From positions 1 through 64,000 of the forward strand of contig JACDGP010000004.1 in the NCBI GenBank assembly GCA_013821605.1: DNA of 64,000 nucleotides, read 5' to 3'. Positions 27,968 through 38,200 of this stretch are shown here, piece by piece (position 1 is the stretch's first letter; each line of letters opens with the position of its first letter). Position numbers and translations under genes: made by a program. Source of the stretch: Herpetosiphonaceae bacterium. Its GTDB lineage: Bacteria > Chloroflexota > Chloroflexia > Chloroflexales > Kallotenuaceae. The notes beneath the pieces were generated by a model. That model had not been told where the DNA came from, did not search any database, and saw only the letters and a program-made list of their open reading frames with translations.

Positions 27968-29116
27968 TCATCGCGCCGAGCCTTGCGCGCGCTCCAACAC
28001 GGGTGCGGTGGGGATGTCCGATCCTGTCGGTGCGCCGCCTTGCCAAGAGAGGAGGGAACCTGTATGTTCAGCTCCAATCGCGCCCAGTTTAGGAACACCC
28101 GTCAATTTGAGGTCTTCAGCGAAATGACATGCCGCCCAGTGGTCCGGGGCGACCTCCCGCAACGCGGGACGTTCCTGGGAGCAGATTTCTTGTGCATAGG
28201 GGCAACGTGGATGGAAATAGCAGCCCGAGGGTGGATTGGCGGGGCTTGGCACATCCCCCGGAAGGCGCGTCGGGCGGGTGCGATTACGTGGATCGGGCTT
28301 GGGGATCGCAGAGAGCAGCGCCTCGGTATACGGCATCTTCGGGTTGTAGTAGAGCTCTTCGGTTGGTGCCATCTCGACCAGATAACCGACGTACATCACG
28401 GCCACACGGTCAGAAATATGCTCAACGACGCTTAAGTCGTGGGCCACAAATAGGTACGTCAGGTCAAACTGTTTCTGGAGATCTTCGAGCAGATTGAGCA
28501 CCTGCGCCTGGACCGAGACGTCGAGTGCCGAAACCGGCTCATCACAGATGATGAGCTTCGGATTGAGCGCTAAGGCCCTGGCGATACCGATGCGTTGGCG
28601 CTGGCCCCCACTGAAGGCGTGGGGGTAGCGCGTCATGTGCTCCGGTCGTAGGCCAACGACCGTTAGCAACTCCGCAACACGCTCCCGTAATTTGCGTCCA
28701 CTCAGGATCTTGTTAATCACCAGCGGCTCGGCCACGATGCGTCCCACGGTCATACGCGGATCGAGCGATGAGAATGGGTCCTGGAAGATCATCTGCATGC
28801 TGGTACGCACGTGGCTAAGGTCTTTCGCATCCAGATTCTCGATATGGACTTGGCCTAGTTGTGGATCGTTGAAGATAACCTCTCCAGCGGTCGGATCGTA
28901 CAAGCGCACGAGCGTGCGGCCAGTTGTGCTTTTGCCGCAGCCGCTTTCACCGACCAACCCGAGCGTTTCGCCTTTGCGGATAAAGAAATCGACGCCGTCG
29001 ACCGCTTTGACCTGGCCGATGGTGTGCCGGAGGAGCCCGCCCATAATCGGGAAGTGCTTTTTCAGCCCCTTCACCTCCAGCAGCATGTCGTCGTTGGTCG
29101 CTTGATCTTCTCTCAT
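27968..29116 (-). CDS. Oligopeptide/oligosaccharide ABC transporter ATP-binding protein (OppF/DppF type)
   Basis: The 382-residue ATPase has Walker [13 protein letters not shown], the Q-loop region [14 protein letters not shown], the signature [14 protein letters not shown], and Walker [13 protein letters not shown]. The C-terminal oligo_HPY domain contains [23 protein letters not shown], with the Cys cluster usual in this branch. It is the second ATPase of a five-gene importer and acts on the inner face of the membrane with the preceding OppD-type subunit. The last 30 residues beyond the family end are low-complexity. Confidence 0.92.
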   Translation of the reverse strand: MREDQATNDDMLLEVKGLKKHFPIMGGLLRHTIGQVKAVDGVDFFIRKGETLGLVGESGCGKSTTGRTLVRLYDPTAGEVIFNDPQLGQVHIENLDAKDLSHVRTSMQMIFQDPFSSLDPRMTVGRIVAEPLVINKILSGRKLRERVAELLTVVGLRPEHMTRYPHAFSGGQRQRIGIARALALNPKLIICDEPVSALDVSVQAQVLNLLEDLQKQFDLTYLFVAHDLSVVEHISDRVAVMYVGYLVEMAPTEELYYNPKMPYTEALLSAIPKPDPRNRTRPTRLPGDVPSPANPPSGCYFHPRCPYAQEICSQERPALREVAPDHWAACHFAEDLKLTGVPKLGAIGAEHTGSLLSWQGGAPTGSDIPTAPVLERAQGSAR

Positions 29117-29153
29117 GGCACTTCCTCAAGTATGCACAACAGGGACCAGGGCC

Positions 29154-30410
29154 TCAAGACGTGCGGTTCACGCGTGGCGCCGCACCATCGTCAACATCGC
29201 CGGACGTCAGGTTCGGCTCGGCCGAGTTATTGACCGTTCCGCCGCCACTACCAGGAATCACCATCGGCTCGCTAGCATTGCTCGGTGCTGCAAAGCCGGT
29301 CATAGTCTCGGGCGCAGTGGTGGCAACACCACCGCTTGAGCCAAACTTGCCGAGGATTGTGCTGCCGGGATGCAGGTGGCAGCGCACCGTATGGAGGTTC
29401 TCGCTCTCAATACGTGTCTCTGCGGGAACGAGCGTATCGCAGAGGCCTGGCATGAAGCTGGGACAACGCGGGTGGAAGGGGCAGCCCGTGACCGTCGAAT
29501 ACGGGTCGGGAACACTGCCTTTGATCGCATCCAGCCGACCATGGCGCTCACCGCCGAGACGCGGGATCGAGCGCAACAGAGAAATCGTGTAGGGGTGCTT
29601 GGGATCATAGAAAATGTCATCGACCGTCGCGCGCTCAACGACCTTGCCGAGGTACATGACGGCCACCTCGTCACACATTTGCGCGACGACGCCCATGTTG
29701 TGGGTGATGAACATGATCGAGGTGCCGATTTCTTTCTGCAAGTCGCGCATCAACTCGAGAATTTGTGCCTCGGTGGTGACATCAAGCGCTGTCGTCGGCT
29801 CATCCGCGATCAGCAACGTCGGCGTGCAGGAGAGGGCCATGGCGATCATTGCACGTTGGCGCATACCGCCGCTAAGCTGGTGCGGGTAGCTATCGGCAAT
29901 GCGCTGGGGATTGGGCATCCCGACCTTGTCGAGGATATCAATGGCGCGACGCCGAGCCTCCTCATGATTCTGGGTCTGGTGCAACAGCACGGCCTCCTCG
30001 ATCTGCTTGCCGACCGTGAAGAGAGGATTGAGCGACGTCATCGGCTCCTGAAAGATCATGCCAATACTGTTGCCGCGAATATGATGCATTGCGTCGCTAT
30101 GCCGTCCGAGCTTTAGTATGTCAACAGGCTGCTCACCGCTCTCCTTGAAGAGCACCTCGCCACCCTCGATCTTGCCCGGTCGCGCGACCAATTGCATGAT
30201 TGACAGGCCGGTAATACTTTTGCCGCAACCGCTTTCGCCAACAATGCCGAGCACTCGGCCACGCGGGATATTAAAGCTCACTCCATTCAAAGCCCGTACC
30301 ACGCCTAAGGTGGTATGGAAGTGGACATGGAGGTCCTTTACCTCGATCAGGTTGTCATTGGCATTCGCAGCGCCGTCGCGCCGCCGTACATCGGTTTCGA
30401 GAGCTGTCAT
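29154..30410 (-). CDS. Oligopeptide/oligosaccharide ABC transporter ATP-binding protein (OppD/DppD type)
   Basis: The 418-residue ATPase has Walker [25 protein letters not shown], the signature [14 protein letters not shown], Walker [13 protein letters not shown] and a C-terminal oligo_HPY domain ([16 protein letters not shown]). About 65 residues rich in Ser, Gly, Ala and Pro follow the usual end; I know of no such tail in this subunit. The ATG chosen follows GAGGAG at eight bases; an upstream ATG 20 codons earlier lies inside the permease gene. It is paired with the downstream OppF-type gene. Confidence 0.92.
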   Translation of the reverse strand: MTALETDVRRRDGAANANDNLIEVKDLHVHFHTTLGVVRALNGVSFNIPRGRVLGIVGESGCGKSITGLSIMQLVARPGKIEGGEVLFKESGEQPVDILKLGRHSDAMHHIRGNSIGMIFQEPMTSLNPLFTVGKQIEEAVLLHQTQNHEEARRRAIDILDKVGMPNPQRIADSYPHQLSGGMRQRAMIAMALSCTPTLLIADEPTTALDVTTEAQILELMRDLQKEIGTSIMFITHNMGVVAQMCDEVAVMYLGKVVERATVDDIFYDPKHPYTISLLRSIPRLGGERHGRLDAIKGSVPDPYSTVTGCPFHPRCPSFMPGLCDTLVPAETRIESENLHTVRCHLHPGSTILGKFGSSGGVATTAPETMTGFAAPSNASEPMVIPGSGGGTVNNSAEPNLTSGDVDDGAAPRVNRTS

Positions 30411-30432
30411 CAATCCGTCTCCTCGCTTTTGC

Positions 30433-31560
30433 TTAACCGTAGGGATCCACAGCGTCACGCAGGCCGTCACCGAGTAGATTAAAACAGAGCACTGCAGCGA
30501 TGACCGCTGCCCCGGGAATCATCAGCCAAGGATAGGTCGTTACCACTTGTACCTGCTGAGCGTCCCGTAACAGCACGCCCCAGCTAACGGCCGGCGGCAG
30601 CATGCCTAGGCCCAGGAAGCTCAAGGCCGTCTCGCCTAAGATGGCGCCGGGGACCGCCAGCGCTGCCACGACAATAATGTGACTGACGGCATTCGGCAGC
30701 ATATGGTTCATGATGACGCGCGTGTGGGAGGCACCTGCCAGGCGTGCGGCTGAGGTATAGTCCGCGCCGCGGTAGCTGAGCACTTTGCCCCGCACCTGGC
30801 GCGCCAGGCCGGTCCAGGTTACTAGCGAGAGCACAACCGTTATTAAGAAGAAGCGCTGGGTGACCGAAATATCATGGGGTAGTGTCGCGGCGATCGTCGC
30901 GTAGAGTGGGAGCGTCGGAATCGATGAAATAAGCTCAATGACGCGTTGCATGAGGTTATCGATGATGCCACCAAAGTAGCCCGAGGCGGTGCCCAGGATC
31001 GAACCCAGGACCGTGGAGAAGCCAACACCCACGAGGCCGACACTCAGTGAGACGCGGGCCCCCATGAGTACGCGACCGAAGATGTCGCGGCCCTGCGAGT
31101 CGGCCCCCCAGATGTAGATCTTGGCGGGCTTGCCGACGCCGAAGAGGTGGAGATCGCTGTTGAACAATCCGAGCACAGAATAGGATGAGCCATGCACGAA
31201 CAATTGAATGGGATTCGACTGGCTACAATCCTTGGTGTAGACCCAGGCGAAATTTTTCTGGTCCAGCGTTTGTGTCACGCCACAAATGCCAGGCCAGCCG
31301 CCGGCGAAGGTGAGTGTGCTGGGCCCCGACCATTGGTAGTTGGTATCGATCTCGTTGACGTCGTAGGGTCCGAAGAACGGGGCAAAAAGTGCTAGCAAAT
31401 ACATGATGACTAAAGCGATGCCACCGAAGACCGAGAGCTTGCTCTGCATGAAGCGCCGGACCATTAAGCGCCCTTGCGAGATCTGCGAAGTATCGGCCTG
31501 GGCAGCCTTGGCGGCGACGGGCCGCGCGCCAATGGGCTTCGCGAGGTTGGGTGTTGCCAT
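30433..31560 (-). CDS. ABC transporter permease (OppC/DppC type)
   Basis: The 375-residue protein has an N-terminal cytoplasmic stretch and a first hydrophobic segment (GGIALVIMYLLALFAPFF). A large extracytoplasmic loop of ~110 residues follows, then five further helices with the permease signature around GASHTRVIMNHMLPNA, a variant of the EAA motif. The long loop is larger than in classical OppC. AAGGAG lies six bases before the ATG; the open frame beyond it runs into the preceding permease gene. It probably pairs with the OppB-type permease eleven bases upstream. Confidence 0.9.
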   Translation of the reverse strand: MATPNLAKPIGARPVAAKAAQADTSQISQGRLMVRRFMQSKLSVFGGIALVIMYLLALFAPFFGPYDVNEIDTNYQWSGPSTLTFAGGWPGICGVTQTLDQKNFAWVYTKDCSQSNPIQLFVHGSSYSVLGLFNSDLHLFGVGKPAKIYIWGADSQGRDIFGRVLMGARVSLSVGLVGVGFSTVLGSILGTASGYFGGIIDNLMQRVIELISSIPTLPLYATIAATLPHDISVTQRFFLITVVLSLVTWTGLARQVRGKVLSYRGADYTSAARLAGASHTRVIMNHMLPNAVSHIIVVAALAVPGAILGETALSFLGLGMLPPAVSWGVLLRDAQQVQVVTTYPWLMIPGAAVIAAVLCFNLLGDGLRDAVDPYG

Positions 31561-31570
31561 GACCTTCTCC

Positions 31571-32554
31571 TTATTCGAGTCGAATGCGAGGATCGACCCA
31601 AGCCAGCGCCAGGTCGGCCAGGAGGTTGCCAACGACCAACATGACCGATAGCAACAACAGGAATGCGACTGCCAAGTAGGTATCCTTCTTGATCAAGGCA
31701 TTGATGAAGAGCGGACCCGTCGTTGGCAGATTCAGCACAATCGATGCGATAACCTCACCAGAGATCAGGGCCGGCAAGATGCCACCGGCAGCCATAATCA
31801 GCGGATGCAAGGCATTGCGCACCGCATGTTTCCAGATCACGAGCCCTTCGCCCAAGCCCTTGGCACGCGCCGTTTGAACATACTGTGCATTGAGCACGTC
31901 GAGCAAGTTGGCGCGCATTACACGCGTCAGCCAGGCCGTGCTGCTGGCACCGATCACAATGATGGGGATCCAGACGTGCTTCAAGAAGTCGACGAACTTC
32001 GCACCACTCCAGGCCGCGTCGACGTATGCTGGTGAAAAGAGGCCGCCCACGTCTGCGTGGAAGACGCTGGCGGAGACGACCATCAGCACGAGCGCAATCA
32101 AGAATTCAGGAATTGCTACGCCGACGAATTGCAACACGGTGATGATATAGTCTGGAATAGTATACCGGTGTGTCGCGGAATATACCCCCAGTGGAATCGA
32201 GATCAGCCAGGCGAAGATGATCGAGCTAGTGGCGAGGATCAACGAAAATGCCAGCCGTCCCCAGATGAGCGAACTGACCGGCACACTAAACTCGAAGGAC
32301 TGACCGAAGTCGCCTTGCAGGACGCCGACGATCCATTTGCCGAACTTGAGCGGGAAGGGGTCGTTAACACCGTAGCGGATCTTCAGGGCCTCGATCTGTC
32401 CATCAGACATATTGCCGCCGGCCTGACGCAGCCGCGCAATTTCCGTGTCGAGGTATGAGCCTGGCGTCAGATCGAGCAGCATAAAGCTGATGATGGCGAC
32501 AAACACGAGCGTTACCAGCATGTACAGCAGCCGTCGAATGATGTAGTTAAGCAT
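31571..32554 (-). CDS. ABC transporter permease (OppB/DppB type)
   Basis: The 327-residue protein begins with the characteristic first helix MLNYIIRRLLYMLVTLVFVA. Five more membrane segments follow, with the cytoplasmic signature loop ARAKGLGEGLVIWKHAVRNA and the family end WVDPRIRLE. It forms the channel with the OppC-type permease. A strong hairpin separates it from the binding-protein gene, which suggests that it is translated or transcribed at a lower level. Confidence 0.93.
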   Translation of the reverse strand: MLNYIIRRLLYMLVTLVFVAIISFMLLDLTPGSYLDTEIARLRQAGGNMSDGQIEALKIRYGVNDPFPLKFGKWIVGVLQGDFGQSFEFSVPVSSLIWGRLAFSLILATSSIIFAWLISIPLGVYSATHRYTIPDYIITVLQFVGVAIPEFLIALVLMVVSASVFHADVGGLFSPAYVDAAWSGAKFVDFLKHVWIPIIVIGASSTAWLTRVMRANLLDVLNAQYVQTARAKGLGEGLVIWKHAVRNALHPLIMAAGGILPALISGEVIASIVLNLPTTGPLFINALIKKDTYLAVAFLLLLSVMLVVGNLLADLALAWVDPRIRLE

Positions 32555-32661
32555 AGTTTGTCATCCCAGTACGGCGACAGCTAGACGCTTACAAGGCACC
32601 CACCTATCACCGGCATCATCGCACTGGCGGTCAAGTCGACAGCTTGCCGGCTTGAACTTCC

Positions 32662-32693
32662 GGAGGAGGCGGAGTGCTATGGCCGCCTCCTCC
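32662..32693. terminator. Hairpin between binding-protein and permease genes (attenuator/stabiliser)
   Basis: The arms GGAGGAGGCGG (32662-32672) and CCGCCTCCTCC (32683-32693) are perfectly complementary with a ten-base loop and very GC-rich. The hairpin lies 16 bases past the binding-protein stop and over 100 bases before the OppB-type start. No T-run follows, so partial termination or protection of the upstream message is more likely than full termination. Confidence 0.55.
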
Positions 32694-32708
32694 ATCATCC
32701 CGAAGCGT

Positions 32709-34892
32709 CTAGACGTGCTTGTCGGGAGCGTCCCAGAACCACGTCTCGGGGTCGTAGACCGCAGGGGTCGGGTGGATCCACGGCCCGCAGAAGCCACCCA
32801 GCGCCAAATCGTCATGCTTGGGCACGTTCATCAGCCCTTGCTTGACCATGACAACATCGGCTGTGTTCGCCACAACGCCTTGGACAAAGGGACCGGAATC
32901 AATATGGATCTTGGTGATATCCCAGACCAACTGATTGCGCTTCATGGCATCGGGCTCGACCTTGGTCTTGTCATAGATCGCCCACAGCTGTTCGACCGGC
33001 CCGCCCTTCTCGGCTTCAAGGCGGGGCGGCTGCCGTTTCCACGGGTCGACGTCCTTTTCGGCGTTTTCCTTGGGTGTGCCGCGGACCTTGTAAAAGGTGC
33101 CTTCGAGCGGTGCCCAACGCGTCTGCTCAAGCGGTACGAGCCACTGCGGGTAGACTAGGCAATTGGGACCATCGCCAATGCCCCAATCGGCGTTGCTCAT
33201 GAGCTGGCCAGAGGCCCACTTGTCGGCGCGCCCGGTTGACGGCACCGGAACCAGCTTGGCGTTAATGCCAATCGCCTTCCAGTTGGCCGCCAAGCGTTCG
33301 TTGCGGGCGATCGTATTCTTATCGGTGGACGCGTCATAGACTAGCTCAACGGTCAACGGAGCGCCGCCGGGCATGGTACGCATGCCGTCCGCGCCGGCCT
33401 TGACGCCGATCCCATCGAGCATCGTTTTGGCTGCCTCGGGATCCAACTTGACAGCACTATCGCGCCAGGCTGCATAGACCTGCTTGCCTTGGGCGTTGAT
33501 GTTGTACTCAATCGCCTTGGGGCTCATGGTGCCGGTGGTTAGCTCGCCGGTATTAAAGTAAAAGTCGCGCTTGATCGCGGCACGGTCGACCGCCATCGAG
33601 AGCGCCTTGCGGAACTTGGGCTCGCGGATCAGCTTACGCATGTTCGGCTCTGCGTAGTCGTAGCTAAAGAAGAAGGATTGGCCCGTGCCGCCACCATCGT
33701 CCCAGAAGCGTACTTCGAGGCCGCTTTGCGCTTGTGCTTGCTTGGCTGCCTGCACATCGGTGAGCTGTACCAGCCAGTGGTGGGTGAAGTCGACCTTGCC
33801 GGCCAGGTAGTTGACCTTTTCGACCTCCTTGTCCTGGTAGCCGGTCACGCGGAGTGTGTCGACGTAGGGCAACTGATTGCCGGCTTTATCCACGACCCAA
33901 TAATAGGGGTTGCGCTCCCAAGTTGAGGCGGTGCCTTCCTTGTACTCTTTGAGCTTCCAACCGGTCATAACAGGGCATTCTGGGTTGAGCCGGGTGTCCA
34001 TCTTGATTTTGTGGGTGGCGTAGTCCTTGACGGACTTGTTGTACTTGGGGTCGAACTGCTGCAGATAGTGCTTGGGGGCTAGCCAACGGGGGCCGATGGG
34101 GCCGTTGACCCACATCGCCATGCGGTCTGCGGTCAGCGGGGTCGGAGCGTCGAAGACGATCTGCAGGGTATGGTCATCGATCTTGCTGAACTTGGCCAGC
34201 GTGCCTTTGCCCGATCGCGCCTCGTCCGGTAGGTTCGCGAACTCTTCGGTGTAGTCCGTGTTGGTGGCCATGTCATTCCACCAGTAGAGGATGTCGTCTA
34301 TGGTGAAGGGTTGGCCGTCTGACCATTTGAGCCCTTCACGGAAATGGAAGGTCCACTGGCTGGCGTCGGCATTCTTTTCCCATTTTTCAACCAGTCCAGG
34401 ACCGATTTCCAGGCCATCGCGTAGCCAGCGGAGCGGTGAATGACCGTACATGCTTTCCACGATGATTTGGCTGACGCCGTTGCCACCCCAGCTGTTGCTG
34501 AAGTTCATGTTGCCGCCGTATTTGCCTTCGGTCAGCCATTTATGGGGTGGCACGTAGGGATTCTTCGGCAAACGCTGAGCGACGGGTGGTAGCTTGCCGG
34601 ACTTAACCATGTCGGCCAGCGAGGGAGCGTCTTTGTAGTTGCCCGAGGCCTGAATGGCGACCGTGGTCTGGTTGTTGGTGCCGTCGATGACACCCGACGA
34701 GGTAGCTGCAGTGTCAGGGGCGGGGGTAGCACCGGCCGCTGGGAGACCGGCGACCGTTCCGGCGGCCCCGGCCGTGCCGGACGACGTAGGCGAGGTGGTT
34801 GAGCTACCACAGGCCACCACCATGGTACTGGCTGCCCCGATGGCTGAAATCCGAAGGAAATCGCGCCGACTGAGCTTCTTTTTGTCTTCCAC
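32709..34892 (-). CDS. ABC transporter substrate-binding lipoprotein (SBP_bac_5 family)
   Basis: The 727-residue protein starts with a Tat motif (SRRDFLRI) and a short hydrophobic stretch ending in a lipobox, VVAC. It is therefore exported folded and lipid-anchored outside the membrane. A Ser/Thr/Ala/Pro-rich linker of about 60 residues follows. The family-5 fold is visible in WTFHFREGLKWSDGQPFTIDDILY and the late LVWDITKI segment. Family 5 proteins bind peptides, but many bind oligosaccharides; the GH38 gene transcribed divergently supports a glycan ligand. It is the first gene of the importer operon, behind a sigma-70-like promoter with a leader of roughly 250 bases. Confidence 0.93.
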   Translation of the reverse strand: MEDKKKLSRRDFLRISAIGAASTMVVACGSSTTSPTSSGTAGAAGTVAGLPAAGATPAPDTAATSSGVIDGTNNQTTVAIQASGNYKDAPSLADMVKSGKLPPVAQRLPKNPYVPPHKWLTEGKYGGNMNFSNSWGGNGVSQIIVESMYGHSPLRWLRDGLEIGPGLVEKWEKNADASQWTFHFREGLKWSDGQPFTIDDILYWWNDMATNTDYTEEFANLPDEARSGKGTLAKFSKIDDHTLQIVFDAPTPLTADRMAMWVNGPIGPRWLAPKHYLQQFDPKYNKSVKDYATHKIKMDTRLNPECPVMTGWKLKEYKEGTASTWERNPYYWVVDKAGNQLPYVDTLRVTGYQDKEVEKVNYLAGKVDFTHHWLVQLTDVQAAKQAQAQSGLEVRFWDDGGGTGQSFFFSYDYAEPNMRKLIREPKFRKALSMAVDRAAIKRDFYFNTGELTTGTMSPKAIEYNINAQGKQVYAAWRDSAVKLDPEAAKTMLDGIGVKAGADGMRTMPGGAPLTVELVYDASTDKNTIARNERLAANWKAIGINAKLVPVPSTGRADKWASGQLMSNADWGIGDGPNCLVYPQWLVPLEQTRWAPLEGTFYKVRGTPKENAEKDVDPWKRQPPRLEAEKGGPVEQLWAIYDKTKVEPDAMKRNQLVWDITKIHIDSGPFVQGVVANTADVVMVKQGLMNVPKHDDLALGGFCGPWIHPTPAVYDPETWFWDAPDKHV

Positions 34893-35153
34893 GGGTACCT
34901 CCTTGTACTGTAGTTCCGAGCGGTATGGATGTAGACCGCATGAACCACGGGGGAAATCTGACGACCGGCTCGAATCCGAGAGTGAAGATGCGTCTTGATC
35001 GCTCTGTGCTCAGGCGATCCTGCTGCCGATGCGGAAATCAGCAGGGCTTAGGCGGGAAGCTAGGCAAGTAGTCAAGAGCGCGAACGACGCAGGACATCGT
35101 AGAGCTATGCGCACCTCTTTCTTACGGGATTTCGGCCAAGTCCGTATCCGAAT

Positions 35154-35182
35154 AGCATAGCTCACGTATGCAGCAAAGTCAA
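35154..35182 (-). promoter_or_regulatory. Sigma-70-like promoter of the ABC importer operon
   Basis: On the minus strand TTGACT (35182-35177) is followed after exactly 17 bases by TATGCT (35159-35154). A second TTGACT lies seven bases further upstream. It points toward the binding-protein gene. Confidence 0.55.
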
Positions 35183-35205
35183 TAGTCAATTGTGCGTAAA
35201 AAAGG

Positions 35206-35219
35206 CCAATGGCCATTGG
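35206..35219. promoter_or_regulatory. 14-bp perfect palindrome, candidate operator
   Basis: CCAATGGCCATTGG is an exact palindrome. It lies 24 bases upstream of the importer -35 box and about 75 bases before the GH38 start, so one bound dimer could control both directions. No regulator gene is adjacent. Confidence 0.4.
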
Positions 35220-35294
35220 TGGGCGCCAGCAGCGATGGTTGACTGTACACACGAGGGTGATGTACGCTGTGCAAGCTAGGGAGGAAGATGCTCG

Positions 35295-38200
35295 ATGCTA
35301 CACACAACCCGTTGGACTGCTCAAAAGATTGCTCAACGTCTTGAGTTGATCGCACCACTGGTGTATCGGCGTTCGCATACGCTGGCACCGTTTCGCTACC
35401 ATCCACTCGCAAGCCCACTTGAGCCACCGCTCGTTGGGCAGAAGGTGGACGACAGTGACTGGCAGGTAATCGAGCCCTATACCTACTGGGGTACATGGCG
35501 CACCGATTTCATGTTGCGTAGCAGCTTCGACGTACCCGGCGATTGGGACCAAGCCCTACCGGTTGCACTGTATCTGCCGATCGGTGATGCAGGCGAGTTT
35601 GTCCATCCGGAGGCACTAGCATATATCGATGGAGCGTCCTACGCCGCCTGCGACCGCTACCATCAGGAGATCCTGCTGCCGGCGCTGGTGCACGACGGTC
35701 ATAGCCACCAGCTTGATTTGCATGGCTGGACCGGTAATGGCGGCTGGCAGGTGGGCACCAAGCTGTTGATGCGCCCTTGCATGGTAGTCCAGATCGACCA
35801 GCCGACACGCGATTTCATTACCACTGTACGCGTAGCGTTGGGTGTGTCCAACACGCTTTCGCCGAGCGAGCCGGCGCGCGGGCATCTGCTGAATGGCCTT
35901 GATGATGCCTTCAAGCTACTCGATACGCGTGAGCCCTTCGGTGACGAGTTCTATGAAAGTGTGCCGCAGGCACATGCAGCCCTACGTGCAGGGATTGAGC
36001 AGGCCGGCCGGCCGCTGGATGTGCAGGTCGTCGCCAGTGGCCATGCCCATATCGATGTAGCCTGGCTCTGGCCGCTGGGACAGACACGGCGCAAGGCCGG
36101 TCGCACCTTTCATACGGTATTAAGGCTCATGGAGCAGTTTCCCGAATACCACTTCACCCAGAGCCAACCGCAGCTTTATGAGTTTGTGCGACAGGACTAC
36201 CCCGAGCTCTTCGGGGCGATCAAGCAGCGGGTAGCCGAAGGGCGTTGGGAGATAACCGGCGATATGTGGATCGAGGCCGACTGCAACCTCAGCGGCGGCG
36301 AGTCACTGGCACGCCAGTTTTTACTCGGTCGCACCTTTTTCCGCGAACACTTTGGCCTGGGCATCTCGTCGCGCGTACTGTGGCTGCCGGATGTCTTCGG
36401 GTATGCTTGGGCCTTGCCACAGTTGCTTAAGCAGGCCGACATCGACTACTTCTTCACCATCAAGATTGGGTGGAGCCAATATAACCGGCTGCCCTACGAC
36501 TCCTTCTGGTGGCAGGGGCTCGACGGAACGCGTGTGCTCACACACTTCTCGCCGACACCCGAGCATGGCAGCGCCTATGCCAGTACATATAATGCTAAGG
36601 CTGAGCCCGACGATGTGATCGGCACCTGGACCAACTTCCGGCAAAAAGATTTGGTTGGCAAGGCTGGTGACCCGCTGCCACCGCTGTTGATGGCCTTTGG
36701 TTATGGCGATGGGGGGGGCGGACCGACGCGCGAGATGCTCGAAAACTTGCGCGCGATGGAGGAGTTCCCCGCAACGCCGCGTATCACGCAAAAGCATGTG
36801 GGTGAATTCTTTCAGGATCTCGAACGGACGGCCGGCGAACGACTGCCGGTCTGGAACGGCGAACTGTATCTGGAGTATCACCGCGGAACGTACACGACGC
36901 AGAGCCGCAACAAGCGTGCCAACCGCAAGAGCGAGTTCATGCTGCATGACGCAGAGTTCTTGGCGACGCTTGCCATGCTTAATGACCCGGACTATGGTTA
37001 CCCGACCGAAACGTTCCGCAATCTCTGGCGATTGATCTGCCTGAACCAATTCCACGATATCATTCCGGGCAGCAGCATCAACCAGGTCTATGTCGAATCG
37101 CAGTTGCAGTACACGCAGATCAAGGAACAGGCCGACACGGTGAGGCACGAGGCGCTGCAGGCACTGGCGGGACGCATGACCGGCGACCTCCTGATCGCCA
37201 ATCCGACCTCATTCATGCGCCATGACCTCGCTGTGTGGCAGGGTGAGTTGCCAGCGGGGCAGCACCTGCAGCGCGCCGATGGCAGCAGCGTCGCGGCGCA
37301 AGCGACTGATGGTGCCGTCCTGCTTGATCTCCACAACGTTGCGCCACTGAGCGTCGTCGCCCTCCACTTTGCTGCCGGTGATGCGCCGACGACGGCAGGA
37401 CGGCTCGTCGCCACGCCGGCGCTGCTGGAGAACGATTTTCTGCGCGTTGAGCTTGATGGAGCGGGTGACATCACGCGGATATTCGATAAGCAGGCCGCCC
37501 GCGAGGTGCTCGTAGGGGGCACTATTGCAAATCAATTCCAGGCCTTCGAGGATCGCCCGATGAGCTGGGATGCCTGGGACGTCGACATCTTCTTTGATGA
37601 CAAGCAGTGGACTGCCGAGCCGGCCAGCTCCGTGCGGGTGATCGAAGCAGGTCCACTGCGTGCGGTGATCGAGGTCCGGCGGCGCATCCTGCATAGTAGC
37701 TACGTCCAACGGATCTCGCTCACTGCAACCAGTGCGCGCCTGGACTTTGATACAACCATCGACTGGCGCGAGCGGCATGTGCTGCTCAAAGTTGCGTTTC
37801 CGGTCGACATCCTCGCGCCGGTGGCGACGTATGAGATCCAATGGGGCAATGTGCAACGCCCGACGCACCACAACACGAGCTGGGACTGGGCGCGCTTTGA
37901 GACCTGCGCGCACAAATGGATCGACTTGAGCGAGGGTGACTACGGCGTGAGCCTGCTCAACGACTGTAAGTACGGTCACGATGTGCGCAACAACGTCATG
38001 CGTATCAGCTTGTTGCGTAGCCCGACCATGCCAGATCCGGAGGCAGACCAAGGCGAGCAGCGCTTCGCGTATAGTCTACTGCCGCACGCAGGCACGTGGG
38101 ACGAGACGACGATCAGCGCGGCCTACGCGCTTAACGATCCGCTCATCGTCGCGGATATGCGTGCTCTGCGACCGGCAGAAACGTTGGACCGGAGCCAGGA

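Larger units (their letters stand above)
34893..35294. other. Divergent control region between ABC importer and GH38 gene
   Basis: No gene is supported in these 402 bases. They hold the importer promoter, a 14-bp palindrome and, close to the GH38 start, the ribosome site GGGAGGAAG. A TTGACT followed at about 18 bases by a poor TACGCT may serve the GH38 gene. The importer leader of roughly 250 bases is unexplained and could hold a structured RNA, though I saw no known riboswitch consensus. Confidence 0.6.
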
